Source: an uncultured Arsenicibacter sp. (lineage in GTDB: Bacteria > Bacteroidota > Bacteroidia > Cytophagales > Spirosomataceae). From it: a DNA stretch of 41,248 nucleotides. Position 1 is the first letter of the stretch. Every line of letters begins with the position of its first letter. Positions 16,333 through 24,309 of the stretch are shown piece after piece. The notes under the pieces were generated by a model. It searched no databases, had not been told where the DNA came from, and saw nothing but the letters and a program-made list of their open reading frames with translations. A program made the translations under genes and the position numbers. Location of the stretch: positions 1-41,248 of the forward strand of contig NZ_CAMFHL010000044.1 in the NCBI RefSeq assembly GCF_945952095.1, given 5' to 3'.

Positions 16333-19284
16333 TTAAAATCCGCCGCGAGGCCCCATGCCACCAGGGCCCATACCTGGTCCCATACCACCCCGCTCACGCC
16401 ACGGGCGCTGCTCCTGATTGTCCTGCGTCGGCATTGAACCCGACTTGAAGTTCCGGAGCGTATAGGTAAACGTCAGCATAAAATATTGCTTCAGTACCAG
16501 CGAACGTACGTCTTCACGGTAGGTTTCCGTCAGGGTACGGGTAATGCTGGTGTTTTGGTTCAGCAAGTCAAACACCGAAATTTTCAACTCGCCGGCCTGA
16601 TTTTTCAGGAATTTCTTACCCAATTCCATGTTCCAGAGCGAGAACTGCTGGTTGAAACCTGCGGCCAGTCCTGAATAGCTGTAGTACGAGAAATCGGTCC
16701 GGTAGACAAAGCCTTTTCCGAAAATCCAGTTCAGACGTGCGTTAGCGGTTTGCACCGTGTAGTTCGAGTTCGACTGCGTCTGAACGGTGTTCTGCTGTTG
16801 GTTGTAAGATGCGTTATACCCAAGGTTGAAGTCAAGTTTTTCGCTGATGTTGCTGCTGACAACGACCCCAGCGCTGCTGGCGTACTGATGGGCCAGATTC
16901 AGCACCCGGTTAATCAGACCAGGCGTACGGTTGTAGGTAAAGCTGGCGTTCACGTTGACCTGGCTCTTGATGGTTTTCAGCGGTAGACCACCCGTCACGA
17001 ATGTACGGAAATTCATGTTGTTGTCGTAGTTAACCGGTTGGGTCAACTGAACACCCTGTTGCAAGACATAGCCGTTAGCCAGCGTCGTCGGGCGCTGGGC
17101 AATGAGTGTTGACGTACCGATCGGGTTTTGTGTATAGCCGAAGTTGATAAACGTCAGGAAACTGGCGGCTTTCGTCGGCTTAGTCAGTGAATACCGCAGA
17201 CCAACATTATGGCTGTATTCCTGCTTCAGCAGCGGGTTACCGGTCGAGACCTGTAACGGATTGCTGTTATCGACCACATCCTGTAACTGCGTGATCGACG
17301 GCGCGTTGGTCGACGTGCGGTAGGTCAGGCGGAGTTTGTTGTCCTGATTCAGCGTATAATCGAGCATCACCATCGGTAACAGGTTGATGAACGACCGGTC
17401 AATGTTAGTGAACTGCGGGAACGTTTTTTGTCCGGATAGTTCGGCGTCCTGTAAGTTAACTGTGGCAAATAAACCCAGTTTTTTGCCACGGTAATTAATT
17501 CCGGTACCAACCTGATGCGTGACATAATCGTTGTTGAAGTTGTTGGTCAGCAACGTATCCAGCCGCTGTACCAGGTGCGTAAACGGGTTGTTCTGGTATG
17601 TGCGCTTATCGGCGTCGCTATACCGGTAGCTTAGGTTATAGCTGAACTGCAGCTGTGTTTTTTTGCTAAGCGGTTCGGTGTACGACACGTTACCCGACAA
17701 CTGATAGCCTTTCGACCGGTTCAGTGTTTTCTGGTCAATCAGGGTAGTGTCCGGGTTTGCACCGTAGAACGTGTTGTTCGACAGCAGGAAGCTTTTCTGA
17801 TCACGGTCGTTCAGACCCATACCTAAGTTAACCGAAAGGCTGCGGCCCATTTTGGCAAACCGGTGCCGGTACAGAATGTTGTTCGACATGTTGTAGCCAT
17901 ACGTCTGGGCCGATGACGAGTTTGATCCCGTGTTCTGTAAGGCATCTCCCTGGCGGGTTGAGCTCGTTACGTCGCTGTTTGACCGGTTGTCCTGAAAGCT
18001 CAGGTTCGGGGTAATCAGGAGGGAGTTGTTGCGGTCAATGGTATACTCAAACCGGAAATTCACGCGGTGGTTGTTGTTCCGGCTGCCGGATGTCTGCGTC
18101 TCTTCGTAGCGCTGCGTCGTTTCCTGATTCAGGAAGTAATCACGAACGGTCGACTGCTCATTGCGGCTGTTGCCTTGGTTAAAGAAGTAGCTGCCCCGTA
18201 CAGCCAGTTTTTTGCCCCACTGATCGCTGTAGTTCAAGCCGACTGAATGGGTTGTGTTGATCCCGTTTGCATTGCCGACCAGAAAATTACTGGCACCGCC
18301 ACCGCCGAAGTTTCCACCCCCGCGGGCGCCACCACCGCCACCTCCGCCGCCACGACCTCCGCCGCCCCCGCCGCGGGTGCCACCAGCGCTTTGTACGCCT
18401 AACAGATCCTGACCAGAGAAATTTTGCTGATTAATATTATTCGACAGGCCGATAACGCTCAACCGGCGGTCGCCCTTAAAGAAGTTCATGCTGCCACCGG
18501 CCTGATAGGTGTCGTTTGTACCATAGCCGGCATAGACGCGGCCAAACTGACCGTTGCGGCGATCACCGCGGGTTACGATATTGATGGTTTTGCTGGTGTT
18601 GCCATCGTTAAAGCCGGTAAACTGAGACTGATCGCTCAACCGGTCGAAGACTTCGATTTTATCCACTACTTCAGCGGGCAGGTTCCGGAGCGCAATCGTC
18701 GGGTCATCGCCGAAAAACGGCTTACCGTCAACCAGAATCTGCTGTACGTTTTCACCCTGAACCTGAACAGTCCCGTTCTGCACCGTTACACCGGGCATTT
18801 TCTTGATCAGGTCTTCGGTCTGGGCATCACGGTTTACCTTATAGGCACTCGCGTTGAACTGTAGCGTATCGCCTTTCTGCTGCGCGGTCGGCGCTTTACC
18901 GACAACCTGTACCTCTTTCAGCTGTCTGGCTGATTCGAGCATTTGCAGTTTGCCAAGGCTCTGGTTTTCCTGAAGCAGGTTGACCGCCTGATTTAAGGCG
19001 TCAAAGCCAACATACGTAACCTGAAGCTGATAGGCACGCTGAGGAATTTTAGGGAACTGGAACGCACCGTTAACATCGGTGACGGCATAGTGTTTTTCGG
19101 CCGTACTGTCCGAACGGGTTAATACAAGGTTTACCCCGATCAAGGCTTGTCCTTTGTCGTCAGTAACCGTACCCGACAGGATGCCGGAAGGAGAAGCACC
19201 CGCCGGTGGAGCCGTTTGCCCGAATGTAAACTGCCATGCTGAAAGAAGCAGAAACAGTGAAAAGAAAATTCTTCCAGGTTTCAT
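16333..19284 (-). CDS. TonB-dependent-receptor-like outer membrane beta-barrel protein (OMP_b-brl_3 type) with Gly-rich segments
   Basis: 983 aa from the ATG at 19284, chosen because it is followed directly by a signal peptide (LFLLLSAWQFTFGQ); the frame extends further upstream without one. Order: signal peptide, carboxypeptidase-regulatory-like beta-sandwich (about 35-115, SGTVTDDKGQALIGVNLVL), TonB plug with QILVDGKPFFGDDP (about 180-195), then a large barrel. A Gly-rich, nearly Gly/Arg-only stretch lies near residues 298-335, and the tail is Gly/Met/Pro-rich (GMGPGMGPGGMGPRGGF). It resembles the family that lacks a SusD partner; none is nearby. The ligand is unknown. Genes upstream on the same strand encode an ECF sigma factor and two small exported proteins with similar Gly-rich stretches. 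Confidence 0.88.
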   Translation of the reverse strand: MKPGRIFFSLFLLLSAWQFTFGQTAPPAGASPSGILSGTVTDDKGQALIGVNLVLTRSDSTAEKHYAVTDVNGAFQFPKIPQRAYQLQVTYVGFDALNQAVNLLQENQSLGKLQMLESARQLKEVQVVGKAPTAQQKGDTLQFNASAYKVNRDAQTEDLIKKMPGVTVQNGTVQVQGENVQQILVDGKPFFGDDPTIALRNLPAEVVDKIEVFDRLSDQSQFTGFNDGNTSKTINIVTRGDRRNGQFGRVYAGYGTNDTYQAGGSMNFFKGDRRLSVIGLSNNINQQNFSGQDLLGVQSAGGTRGGGGGGRGGGGGGGGARGGGNFGGGGASNFLVGNANGINTTHSVGLNYSDQWGKKLAVRGSYFFNQGNSRNEQSTVRDYFLNQETTQRYEETQTSGSRNNNHRVNFRFEYTIDRNNSLLITPNLSFQDNRSNSDVTSSTRQGDALQNTGSNSSSAQTYGYNMSNNILYRHRFAKMGRSLSVNLGMGLNDRDQKSFLLSNNTFYGANPDTTLIDQKTLNRSKGYQLSGNVSYTEPLSKKTQLQFSYNLSYRYSDADKRTYQNNPFTHLVQRLDTLLTNNFNNDYVTHQVGTGINYRGKKLGLFATVNLQDAELSGQKTFPQFTNIDRSFINLLPMVMLDYTLNQDNKLRLTYRTSTNAPSITQLQDVVDNSNPLQVSTGNPLLKQEYSHNVGLRYSLTKPTKAASFLTFINFGYTQNPIGTSTLIAQRPTTLANGYVLQQGVQLTQPVNYDNNMNFRTFVTGGLPLKTIKSQVNVNASFTYNRTPGLINRVLNLAHQYASSAGVVVSSNISEKLDFNLGYNASYNQQQNTVQTQSNSNYTVQTANARLNWIFGKGFVYRTDFSYYSYSGLAAGFNQQFSLWNMELGKKFLKNQAGELKISVFDLLNQNTSITRTLTETYREDVRSLVLKQYFMLTFTYTLRNFKSGSMPTQDNQEQRPWRERGGMGPGMGPGGMGPRGGF

Positions 19285-19393
19285 AATTGTGTGTTCAGAT
19301 TGTACCAATGAGTTAGCCGGACAAGAAGTCCGGGATGAAAAATATATGGAATGAGGCAGCGGGTACTGCCTCATTCATAAACCAGTGCGGTAA

Positions 19394-19774
19394 TTATTTG
19401 TTGCGTTGGCCGCCGCCGTTTCCGCCACCACCCGGGCGACCCTGCATCTCGCGCTTGCTGACAAAAACACCTTTTTCGTCGAACGTCAGCATTAGACGTT
19501 TCTCGCCTTCGGTCATCATCACCATGTACTGACCTTCTGTATTTTTACCGGCGCGACGGAATTCCGCAGCGGAAAATTCTTTCTTTACATAATCTTTAAT
19601 GCTTTGCGGCAGGTCTTTTTCTTCGACCTGGGCCATGTCGCGCATCATACCGCCGCGGCCACCGCCACGGTTGGTACTGTCACGACGGCCTTCGCGGCGT
19701 GGCTGGTCCTGCGCAAAGCTCTGGCTGATGGTTAAGGTAGCCAACAGGCTGGCTGCTAAGATTACTTTTTTCAT
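19394..19774 (-). CDS. Small exported PepSY-like protein with Gly/Arg-rich linkers
   Basis: 126 aa. A clear Sec signal peptide (MKKVILAASLLATLTISQSF, cleavage near AQD) is followed by an Arg/Gly-rich linker (GGGRGGMMRD). Residues about 53-110 resemble the PepSY-like/DUF2874 fold: LPQSIKDYVKKEF, then two beta-rich segments (GQYMVMM, KRLMLTFDEKGVFV). The C-terminus is again Gly-rich (GRPGGGGNGGGQRNK). PepSY-like proteins of this kind are periplasmic and may bind ligands or inhibit proteases; this one has no known role. It lies 109 bp before the receptor start and 68 bp after the Spy-like gene, all on one strand. Confidence 0.75.
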   Translation of the reverse strand: MKKVILAASLLATLTISQSFAQDQPRREGRRDSTNRGGGRGGMMRDMAQVEEKDLPQSIKDYVKKEFSAAEFRRAGKNTEGQYMVMMTEGEKRLMLTFDEKGVFVSKREMQGRPGGGGNGGGQRNK

Positions 19775-19842
19775 GATTGTGTTTAGTATTTATGTCTTAG
19801 GACGATTCGACTGGTAAAACTTGCGGCGGGTAGCAAAAAAAA

Positions 19843-20352
19843 TTAATGTTTTTCGTGTTTACGCCAGCCACCGAACGGAGGTCCGCCGCCACGGCCCATA
19901 CCCCGGTCGACAAACGGCATCTCAATCAGGATCTTTTTGAGCTTTTCACGCTGTGCCGGTGTACAGATTGTCGCTACTTTCCGGAAATGCAGCAGGGTAA
20001 TCACATCCATATTGGCCACCTGGTTATTGATCACCGAGGCTTTTTCCGTGAGCTGGGCCTGCGTCAGCGTGGTATCATCGAGGAGTTTATAAAACTCCTG
20101 ACGTGCTTTTTTCAGGTCTTTAGCCATTGGCATCGTCTCCCTGAAATACTGTTTGCGCAGTGTGTCGAACTGAACGCGTTGTTCCGGAGAAAAGGCAAGG
20201 GTATCAGCTAAAAATGACTTCCACCGGTTTCCCCCGCGCCAGTGCGGCGGGTGTTTCGGGCCCATGTACATCCACGCCAGCAAAGCGGCGTTCAGCACAA
20301 CCAACGCAACAATAATACCGGTTAACAGGCGGGTTTTTGATTTCTCATTCAT
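19843..20352 (-). CDS. Spy/CpxP-like periplasmic protein with membrane anchor
   Basis: 169 aa from ATG 20352, which overlaps the TGA of the broken upstream gene. One transmembrane segment (about residues 9-30, GIIVALVVLNAALLAWMYMG) anchors a periplasmic helical domain containing LAFSPEQRVQFDTLRKQYF, then a helix pair ending in CTPAQREKLKKIL. This is the heavy-metal-resistance/Spy arrangement with two LTxxQ-like motifs (here LTQAQLTEKA and CTPAQREKL). Such proteins act as ATP-independent chaperones or metal sensors of envelope stress. The C-terminus is Gly/Arg/His rich (GMGRGGGPPFGGWRKHEKH). It follows an ECF sigma factor, which fits an envelope stress operon. Confidence 0.8.
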   Translation of the reverse strand: MNEKSKTRLLTGIIVALVVLNAALLAWMYMGPKHPPHWRGGNRWKSFLADTLAFSPEQRVQFDTLRKQYFRETMPMAKDLKKARQEFYKLLDDTTLTQAQLTEKASVINNQVANMDVITLLHFRKVATICTPAQREKLKKILIEMPFVDRGMGRGGGPPFGGWRKHEKH

Positions 20353-20653
20353 TGGCATCCCAGTTAAATTGAAGAAGATGATATTCGGCCACAAAGCCGT
20401 CATAGGTAGTCGATTCGGTTGTTGTAAGCTCGTTGCCGCCCTGGTTAAAGGCCACGGCAACATTGATCAGCACCAGCAGGCTTAAGGCCGCGATGGCATA
20501 GGCCGAATTCAGCAGACCGCTGATCCGATGTCATTTACGCTTCTCAAGACGGGAATGCACCCGGGTCTAAAAAAACGGTCTCGGTTCCGAAGGGTTGAGT
20601 TTACCCAGTTTGCCGAACAGGTCGTTCCAGTTATCGTCTTGTGATGAGTACAT
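20345..20653 (-). pseudogene. Small single-TM protein, probable anti-sigma-like regulator, broken by two in-frame stops
   Basis: From ATG 20653 to TGA 20345-20347 there are exactly 103 codons in one frame, with stop codons at codon 29 (TAG, 20567-20569) and codon 41 (TGA, 20531-20533). Ignoring them the protein reads well: an acidic start (MYSSQDDNWNDLF), then PFF-stop-TRVHSRLEKRK-stop-HRISG, then one hydrophobic segment (AYAIAALSLLVLINVAVAF) and a short periplasmic tail ending NWDANE. The first stop sits where related proteins, as I recall them, have Tyr (PFFYTR). The start is 3 bp after the sigma factor stop and the end overlaps the Spy-like ATG, the normal place of an anti-sigma or small membrane regulator. 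Two nonsense changes without a frameshift suggest recent inactivation. Confidence 0.7.
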
Positions 20654-20656
20654 GAT

Positions 20657-21229
20657 TTAATGAAAGATTAGAATGTGCTTCAATTGCTTTTTTAAATTCT
20701 GTTTGGCTCTGTGAATCAGGGATTCAACCGAAGAAAGGGTCGTTTGCATGACTTCCGCAATTTCCTGGTAACTCAATCCGTCCAGGTGGTGAAGCGTAAA
20801 GGCTACTTTTTGTTTGTCAGGGAGCCGGGCGACGGCCGCAAATAAATGCTGCATTTGTTCCTTATCTTCCAGTGCTACTCCCGGATGATGAAAATCAGGC
20901 GGGTGGTAGATCACTTCGTTATGCGTTCCGAACAGACTGCTCAAAAAGGAAAACCGTTTCTGTGCTTTCTTTTTCTGAATGGCTTTCAGCGCATTCGAGG
21001 TGGCAATCCGGTAAAGCCAGGTCGATAGCTTTGCTTCGCCCCGAAAAGCCGAAATGGTCTCATAAACTTCGACAAATACCTCTTGTGCAATGTCTTCTGC
21101 CTCTTCGGCGTTTTGTACCAGAGCCAGAATCGTATTATAGACCCGACGCTGGTAGGTCTCTACCAGATAGCGGAAGGCTTTTTCATCGCCTTTCTTGAGT
21201 CGGGGTATCAGTTCTGCTTCTAAAATCAA
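20657..21229 (-). CDS. ECF (extracytoplasmic function) RNA polymerase sigma factor
   Basis: 190 aa. Region 2 is clear (YLVETYQRRVYNTI, AEDIAQEVFVEVYETI, KLSTWLYRIATSNA at about residues 20-87), as is region 4 (LPDKQKVAFTLHHLDGLSYQ, EIAEVMQTTLSSVESLIHRA at about 135-178). The middle linker contains a basic KKKAQKR stretch. No in-frame ATG precedes region 2, so the start is taken as TTG at 21229. It heads a same-strand run with the broken small membrane protein 3 bp downstream, then the Spy-like gene. With its likely regulator broken, the factor may be constitutively active or under another control. Confidence 0.92.
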   Translation of the reverse strand: MILEAELIPRLKKGDEKAFRYLVETYQRRVYNTILALVQNAEEAEDIAQEVFVEVYETISAFRGEAKLSTWLYRIATSNALKAIQKKKAQKRFSFLSSLFGTHNEVIYHPPDFHHPGVALEDKEQMQHLFAAVARLPDKQKVAFTLHHLDGLSYQEIAEVMQTTLSSVESLIHRAKQNLKKQLKHILIFH

Positions 21230-21359
21230 GGTATTTTGTCGGGGTTATACGTACTTAGGTCAGAAAGTTGCCGGTAACTTGCGGCCTGAGATTAAAAAAA
21301 TGTAAAAAGAACCGGTACTTTGTTGTTTGCTGAGCCAAAACCGATTAACACTGAATACT

Positions 21360-21695
21360 ATGCATCAACTCTTACTTGCCGTTACGTTTTTTCTGTTACT
21401 GACCAGCCCGCCCCGGATTGTGAAGGGACCGTATATCCAGAACCTGACCGAGACAAGCGTGACCATCTGCTGGCATACCGACACCCCGTCAAACAGCCGC
21501 GTATTATACGGCCTGCGGATGCATCAGCTGAACGGGGCAATCTTCAATAACCAGCAGATTACAGATCATTACGTCACGCTGAGCAATCTCGAACCCGGAA
21601 CCCGTTATTTCTATTCATTCGGCAGCTCCGGAATCCGCCTTCAGGCCGATTCTACCCAGTATTTTACGACAGTACTGAAAAAAAATAAAAAATAA
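21360..21695 (+). CDS. Secreted orphan purple-acid-phosphatase N-terminal (FN3-like) domain protein
   Basis: 111 aa from ATG 21360, which begins a short signal peptide (MHQLLLAVTFFLLLTS). All that follows is one FN3-like domain of the kind found at the N-terminus of purple acid phosphatases: GPYIQNLTETSVTICWHTD, then SRVLYGL, then HYVTLSNLEPGTRYFYSFG and QYFTTV. The same pattern (PYLQVVTPTGITVRWRTD, VWYGTN, HIVSLTGLQPASTYFYAVG) starts the phosphatase-like protein at 30823. There is no catalytic domain; the frame stops after a Lys-rich tail and the next 239 bp are AT-rich non-coding sequence. It could be a remnant of a larger gene or a genuine small secreted binding domain. Confidence 0.7.
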   Translation: MHQLLLAVTFFLLLTSPPRIVKGPYIQNLTETSVTICWHTDTPSNSRVLYGLRMHQLNGAIFNNQQITDHYVTLSNLEPGTRYFYSFGSSGIRLQADSTQYFTTVLKKNKK

Positions 21696-21934
21696 TTACG
21701 GTTATACGGCCCGTATAGTATATTGAGTTAACTCCCTTAACAATCAGATTTCTTACTCTTTTGTAGGTGATAGTGTGTCTGATTTTATTGTTACCGAATA
21801 CTGTGTTTTTGGTATTAAATTGAACTAATAGAGTTATTAAGTATCATTTGTGCTTCGTAAATGGCATTCCTTTTGATAAGAGTATGATGAATATGTAATC
21901 CGTTTATATTCTCTCTTTTCTCGTAGCTAAGGAT

Positions 21935-24226
21935 ATGCCCATTCACTACACTCAGAACGTTTATGCACTTTTCAGAACGATTACAAAAGCAACCTTTCTC
22001 AGCTTCTGGCTGGTATTGTCCGCGAATGTAAACGTATTTGGCGCAGCGGCTTTCCTGACCGCACCGCCATCCATCAGTGTTGCTTCCGTAACCGCCTGTA
22101 CAGGCCAGATGGCCACGCTGGTTTCGACCGGATGTGCCGGCTCGATCTCATGGGAAGGCAACGGCATAAGCATCGGCGGCCCGACGACTTCAATAAGTTT
22201 TCAGACGCCATCCGGCGTTCAGTCGCCTACTGTCATTCCGTTCAGAATTACCTGTACAGAAAGTACGTCAACGGCGTCAACGACCGCAAATGTTACGGTT
22301 GTGCCCTCACCGTCGTTGACCATTACTGCTTCACCGGCAACGACCGTCAGTGAAGGTAATGCCGTAACGCTGACCGCTGCCGGTTGTGAATACGGAACGA
22401 TGCGCTGGTCTACCGGAGCGGCCGATAACGGCAGAACACAGATCGCCGCCCTGCCCGTTCAAACCACCACCTACACCGCTACCTGTACTGTCGGAGAAAC
22501 CTGCGTGGCAACGGCAACACGGACCATTACGGTTCAGCCTGTACCCAGACTAGCATTGTCGACCCTGGTCAGTAAAGGACGGGCTACGGTCGGGGAGGTG
22601 CTGACGTATACTGTTATCGTTTCCAATACCGGTAATGCCGCCGCCAGCAATGTTGTCGTGGAAGAGTATATCTCTGCGAAAGCAGTGTACATCCCTAATT
22701 CGGCAACCGCATCAACGGGTACGTTTACGGCGGGTATCCCGACCAATACCTGGGCGTTTGCGACATTGCCGGCCAACGCCTCGGCGACCTTAACCTATTC
22801 GGCCAGCGTAGTCGGAGAAGGTGTTGTTAATGTTACCAGTACCATCCAGAACGTAGATACAGTGCAGGTCTGTACGTCGATACCGATCCGTGTTTGTCCG
22901 GGCAGTAACTTTGCCGTGCAGGTTAATGCGCCGGCCGGGTACAGTTCCTATAAATTTTATAATGGTACCACACTGGTGCAGGAAGGGACGCTGAACAGCT
23001 ACACTGCCACCACTGCCGGGGAATATAAAGTGCTGGTCGACGATGGTACCGGAACCTGCCAGCAGCAGTCCTGCTGTCCGCTGGTGATCGAAGAGGTACC
23101 GGCCACGCTGACACTTACATCCGCCACCGGTTCTACGCTTGCCATAGGAGCCAGCACAACATTGATGGCCGGTGGGTGTACAAGCGGTACGGTGGTTTGG
23201 GGTAATTCCTTCACCGGCGTCAGTCAGGTTGTATCACCAACAATAACAACGGCTTATGCTGCCACCTGTACAACGGCTGACGGCTGTACGGCAACCGCTG
23301 CTACGAATGTAACGGTTCTCAGTCCGCAGGTGTCGGTACAGAAGTTTGTGTCGGCGACTAAGGCACAGTTAGGCAGTCTGGTTACGTTTACCGTGGTGGT
23401 TGCCAATACCGGGCCGGTAGCAGCGAGTGCGGTGGCTGTCCGTGATTCGGTAGGCGGCGGGGTTATTGTGCCGGCCTCCGTCAATGTCTCGCAGGGGTCA
23501 TTCTCGCCCAACTCGCTGACCAGCCTCTGGAATGTGGGTAACCTGCCGGCCAGTACAACGGCAACGCTGGTCTATTCAGTGAGTATCATTAACGAAGGCG
23601 TCGTATATGCGTCGGCGGCTACCGGCGGGCAGGTATCGCAGGTGTGTTTGTCGGTACCGGTGAAGGTTTGTGCCGGTGATCCGGTGCTTATTGAACTGAC
23701 AGCACCGGCGGGATATACCCGCTACGAATGGTACCGTGGTACTGAAAAGGTTTACGACGGCCTGCTGACGAGTTTCACGGCCACCGCCCTCGGTGAGTAC
23801 CGGGTAATTGGGTACAAAGGAGCTGTACAATGTCCTGATCTGACCTGCTGCCCGATTTATATCGAATCAGACAGTATTCCGCTATATACGGTGGCAGCGA
23901 TTCGCCCGACCTGTCTGAGCAATCAGCCCCAGGCCAACGGTTCGCTCCGGCTGGCCGGTCTGGGCAGCGATACCGGCCAGTTTACCTACCAGTATTCAGA
24001 AGGGACATCATTTAACGCCGCCGCCGCACTTCAGGCGACTCCGGTTCCGGTACCTGCCGGCGGGGTGATTGCCAGCACCCTGAATCAGGCGAAAACCTAC
24101 ACCGTGCGGGTATACAACGCCCTTGGCTGCTTCCGCGACGTAACGGTCACCTTGTCCGTCAGTTGCGACTGCCCGCCGAACCTTTGCGTACCGGTTACGA
24201 TCCGTAAAACCAAATCAAGACCGTAG
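21935..24226 (+). CDS. Modular secreted DUF11/Ig-like repeat surface protein
   Basis: 763 aa. After a long signal peptide (hydrophobic segment LSFWLVLSANVNVFGAAAF) and an Ig-like domain there is an internal tandem duplication: residues about 125-388 and 388-643 each contain a Cys-containing PKD/Ig-like domain, a DUF11 domain (FTVVVANTGPVAASAV type) and a Cys-rich domain with a doublet (QQSCCPLVI; DLTCCPIYI). The final ~120 residues form another beta-rich domain ending CDCPPNLCVPVTIRK. No recognisable T9SS tail is present, unlike the protein at 30823. Such proteins are cell-surface or adhesive. The stop codon TAG is part of the GTAG head of the repeat that follows. Confidence 0.82.
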   Translation: MPIHYTQNVYALFRTITKATFLSFWLVLSANVNVFGAAAFLTAPPSISVASVTACTGQMATLVSTGCAGSISWEGNGISIGGPTTSISFQTPSGVQSPTVIPFRITCTESTSTASTTANVTVVPSPSLTITASPATTVSEGNAVTLTAAGCEYGTMRWSTGAADNGRTQIAALPVQTTTYTATCTVGETCVATATRTITVQPVPRLALSTLVSKGRATVGEVLTYTVIVSNTGNAAASNVVVEEYISAKAVYIPNSATASTGTFTAGIPTNTWAFATLPANASATLTYSASVVGEGVVNVTSTIQNVDTVQVCTSIPIRVCPGSNFAVQVNAPAGYSSYKFYNGTTLVQEGTLNSYTATTAGEYKVLVDDGTGTCQQQSCCPLVIEEVPATLTLTSATGSTLAIGASTTLMAGGCTSGTVVWGNSFTGVSQVVSPTITTAYAATCTTADGCTATAATNVTVLSPQVSVQKFVSATKAQLGSLVTFTVVVANTGPVAASAVAVRDSVGGGVIVPASVNVSQGSFSPNSLTSLWNVGNLPASTTATLVYSVSIINEGVVYASAATGGQVSQVCLSVPVKVCAGDPVLIELTAPAGYTRYEWYRGTEKVYDGLLTSFTATALGEYRVIGYKGAVQCPDLTCCPIYIESDSIPLYTVAAIRPTCLSNQPQANGSLRLAGLGSDTGQFTYQYSEGTSFNAAAALQATPVPVPAGGVIASTLNQAKTYTVRVYNALGCFRDVTVTLSVSCDCPPNLCVPVTIRKTKSRP

Positions 24227-24309
24227 GGGCGACCCCACGTGGTCGCCCAATGTTGATTGGGGTTGCGCTTCCTCCGGCTAGTTGGGCGACCACGTGGGGT
24301 CGCCCCTAC
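24223..24309. repeat. REPIN-like element: two GTAG-headed REP palindromes in inverted orientation
   Basis: Perfect 28-bp inverted repeat: 24223-24250 and 24282-24309, separated by 31 bp. Each arm begins (outside to inside) with GTAG, followed by an internal hairpin GGGCGACC-CCACGT-GGTCGCCC. A GTAG tetranucleotide followed by a palindrome is the hallmark of REP sequences mobilised by RAYT (TnpA_REP) transposases, and a close inverted pair is a REPIN. It fills the whole space between two convergent genes: the left GTAG supplies the DUF11 gene's TAG stop and the right end abuts the aminotransferase stop. It may double as a bidirectional terminator. Confidence 0.8.

Noticed and set aside
20530..20570. 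Stop-codon recoding or readthrough (TAG and TGA) in the small membrane protein
   Set aside because: Two different stop codons would both need recoding, no structure or recoding signal is seen, and the other genes use TAG and TGA as normal stops; a pseudogene is simpler.
24223..24309. CRISPR or insertion-sequence end for the palindromic pair
   Set aside because: Only one inverted pair with no spacer array and no transposase frame nearby; the GTAG-headed hairpin fits REP/REPIN better.
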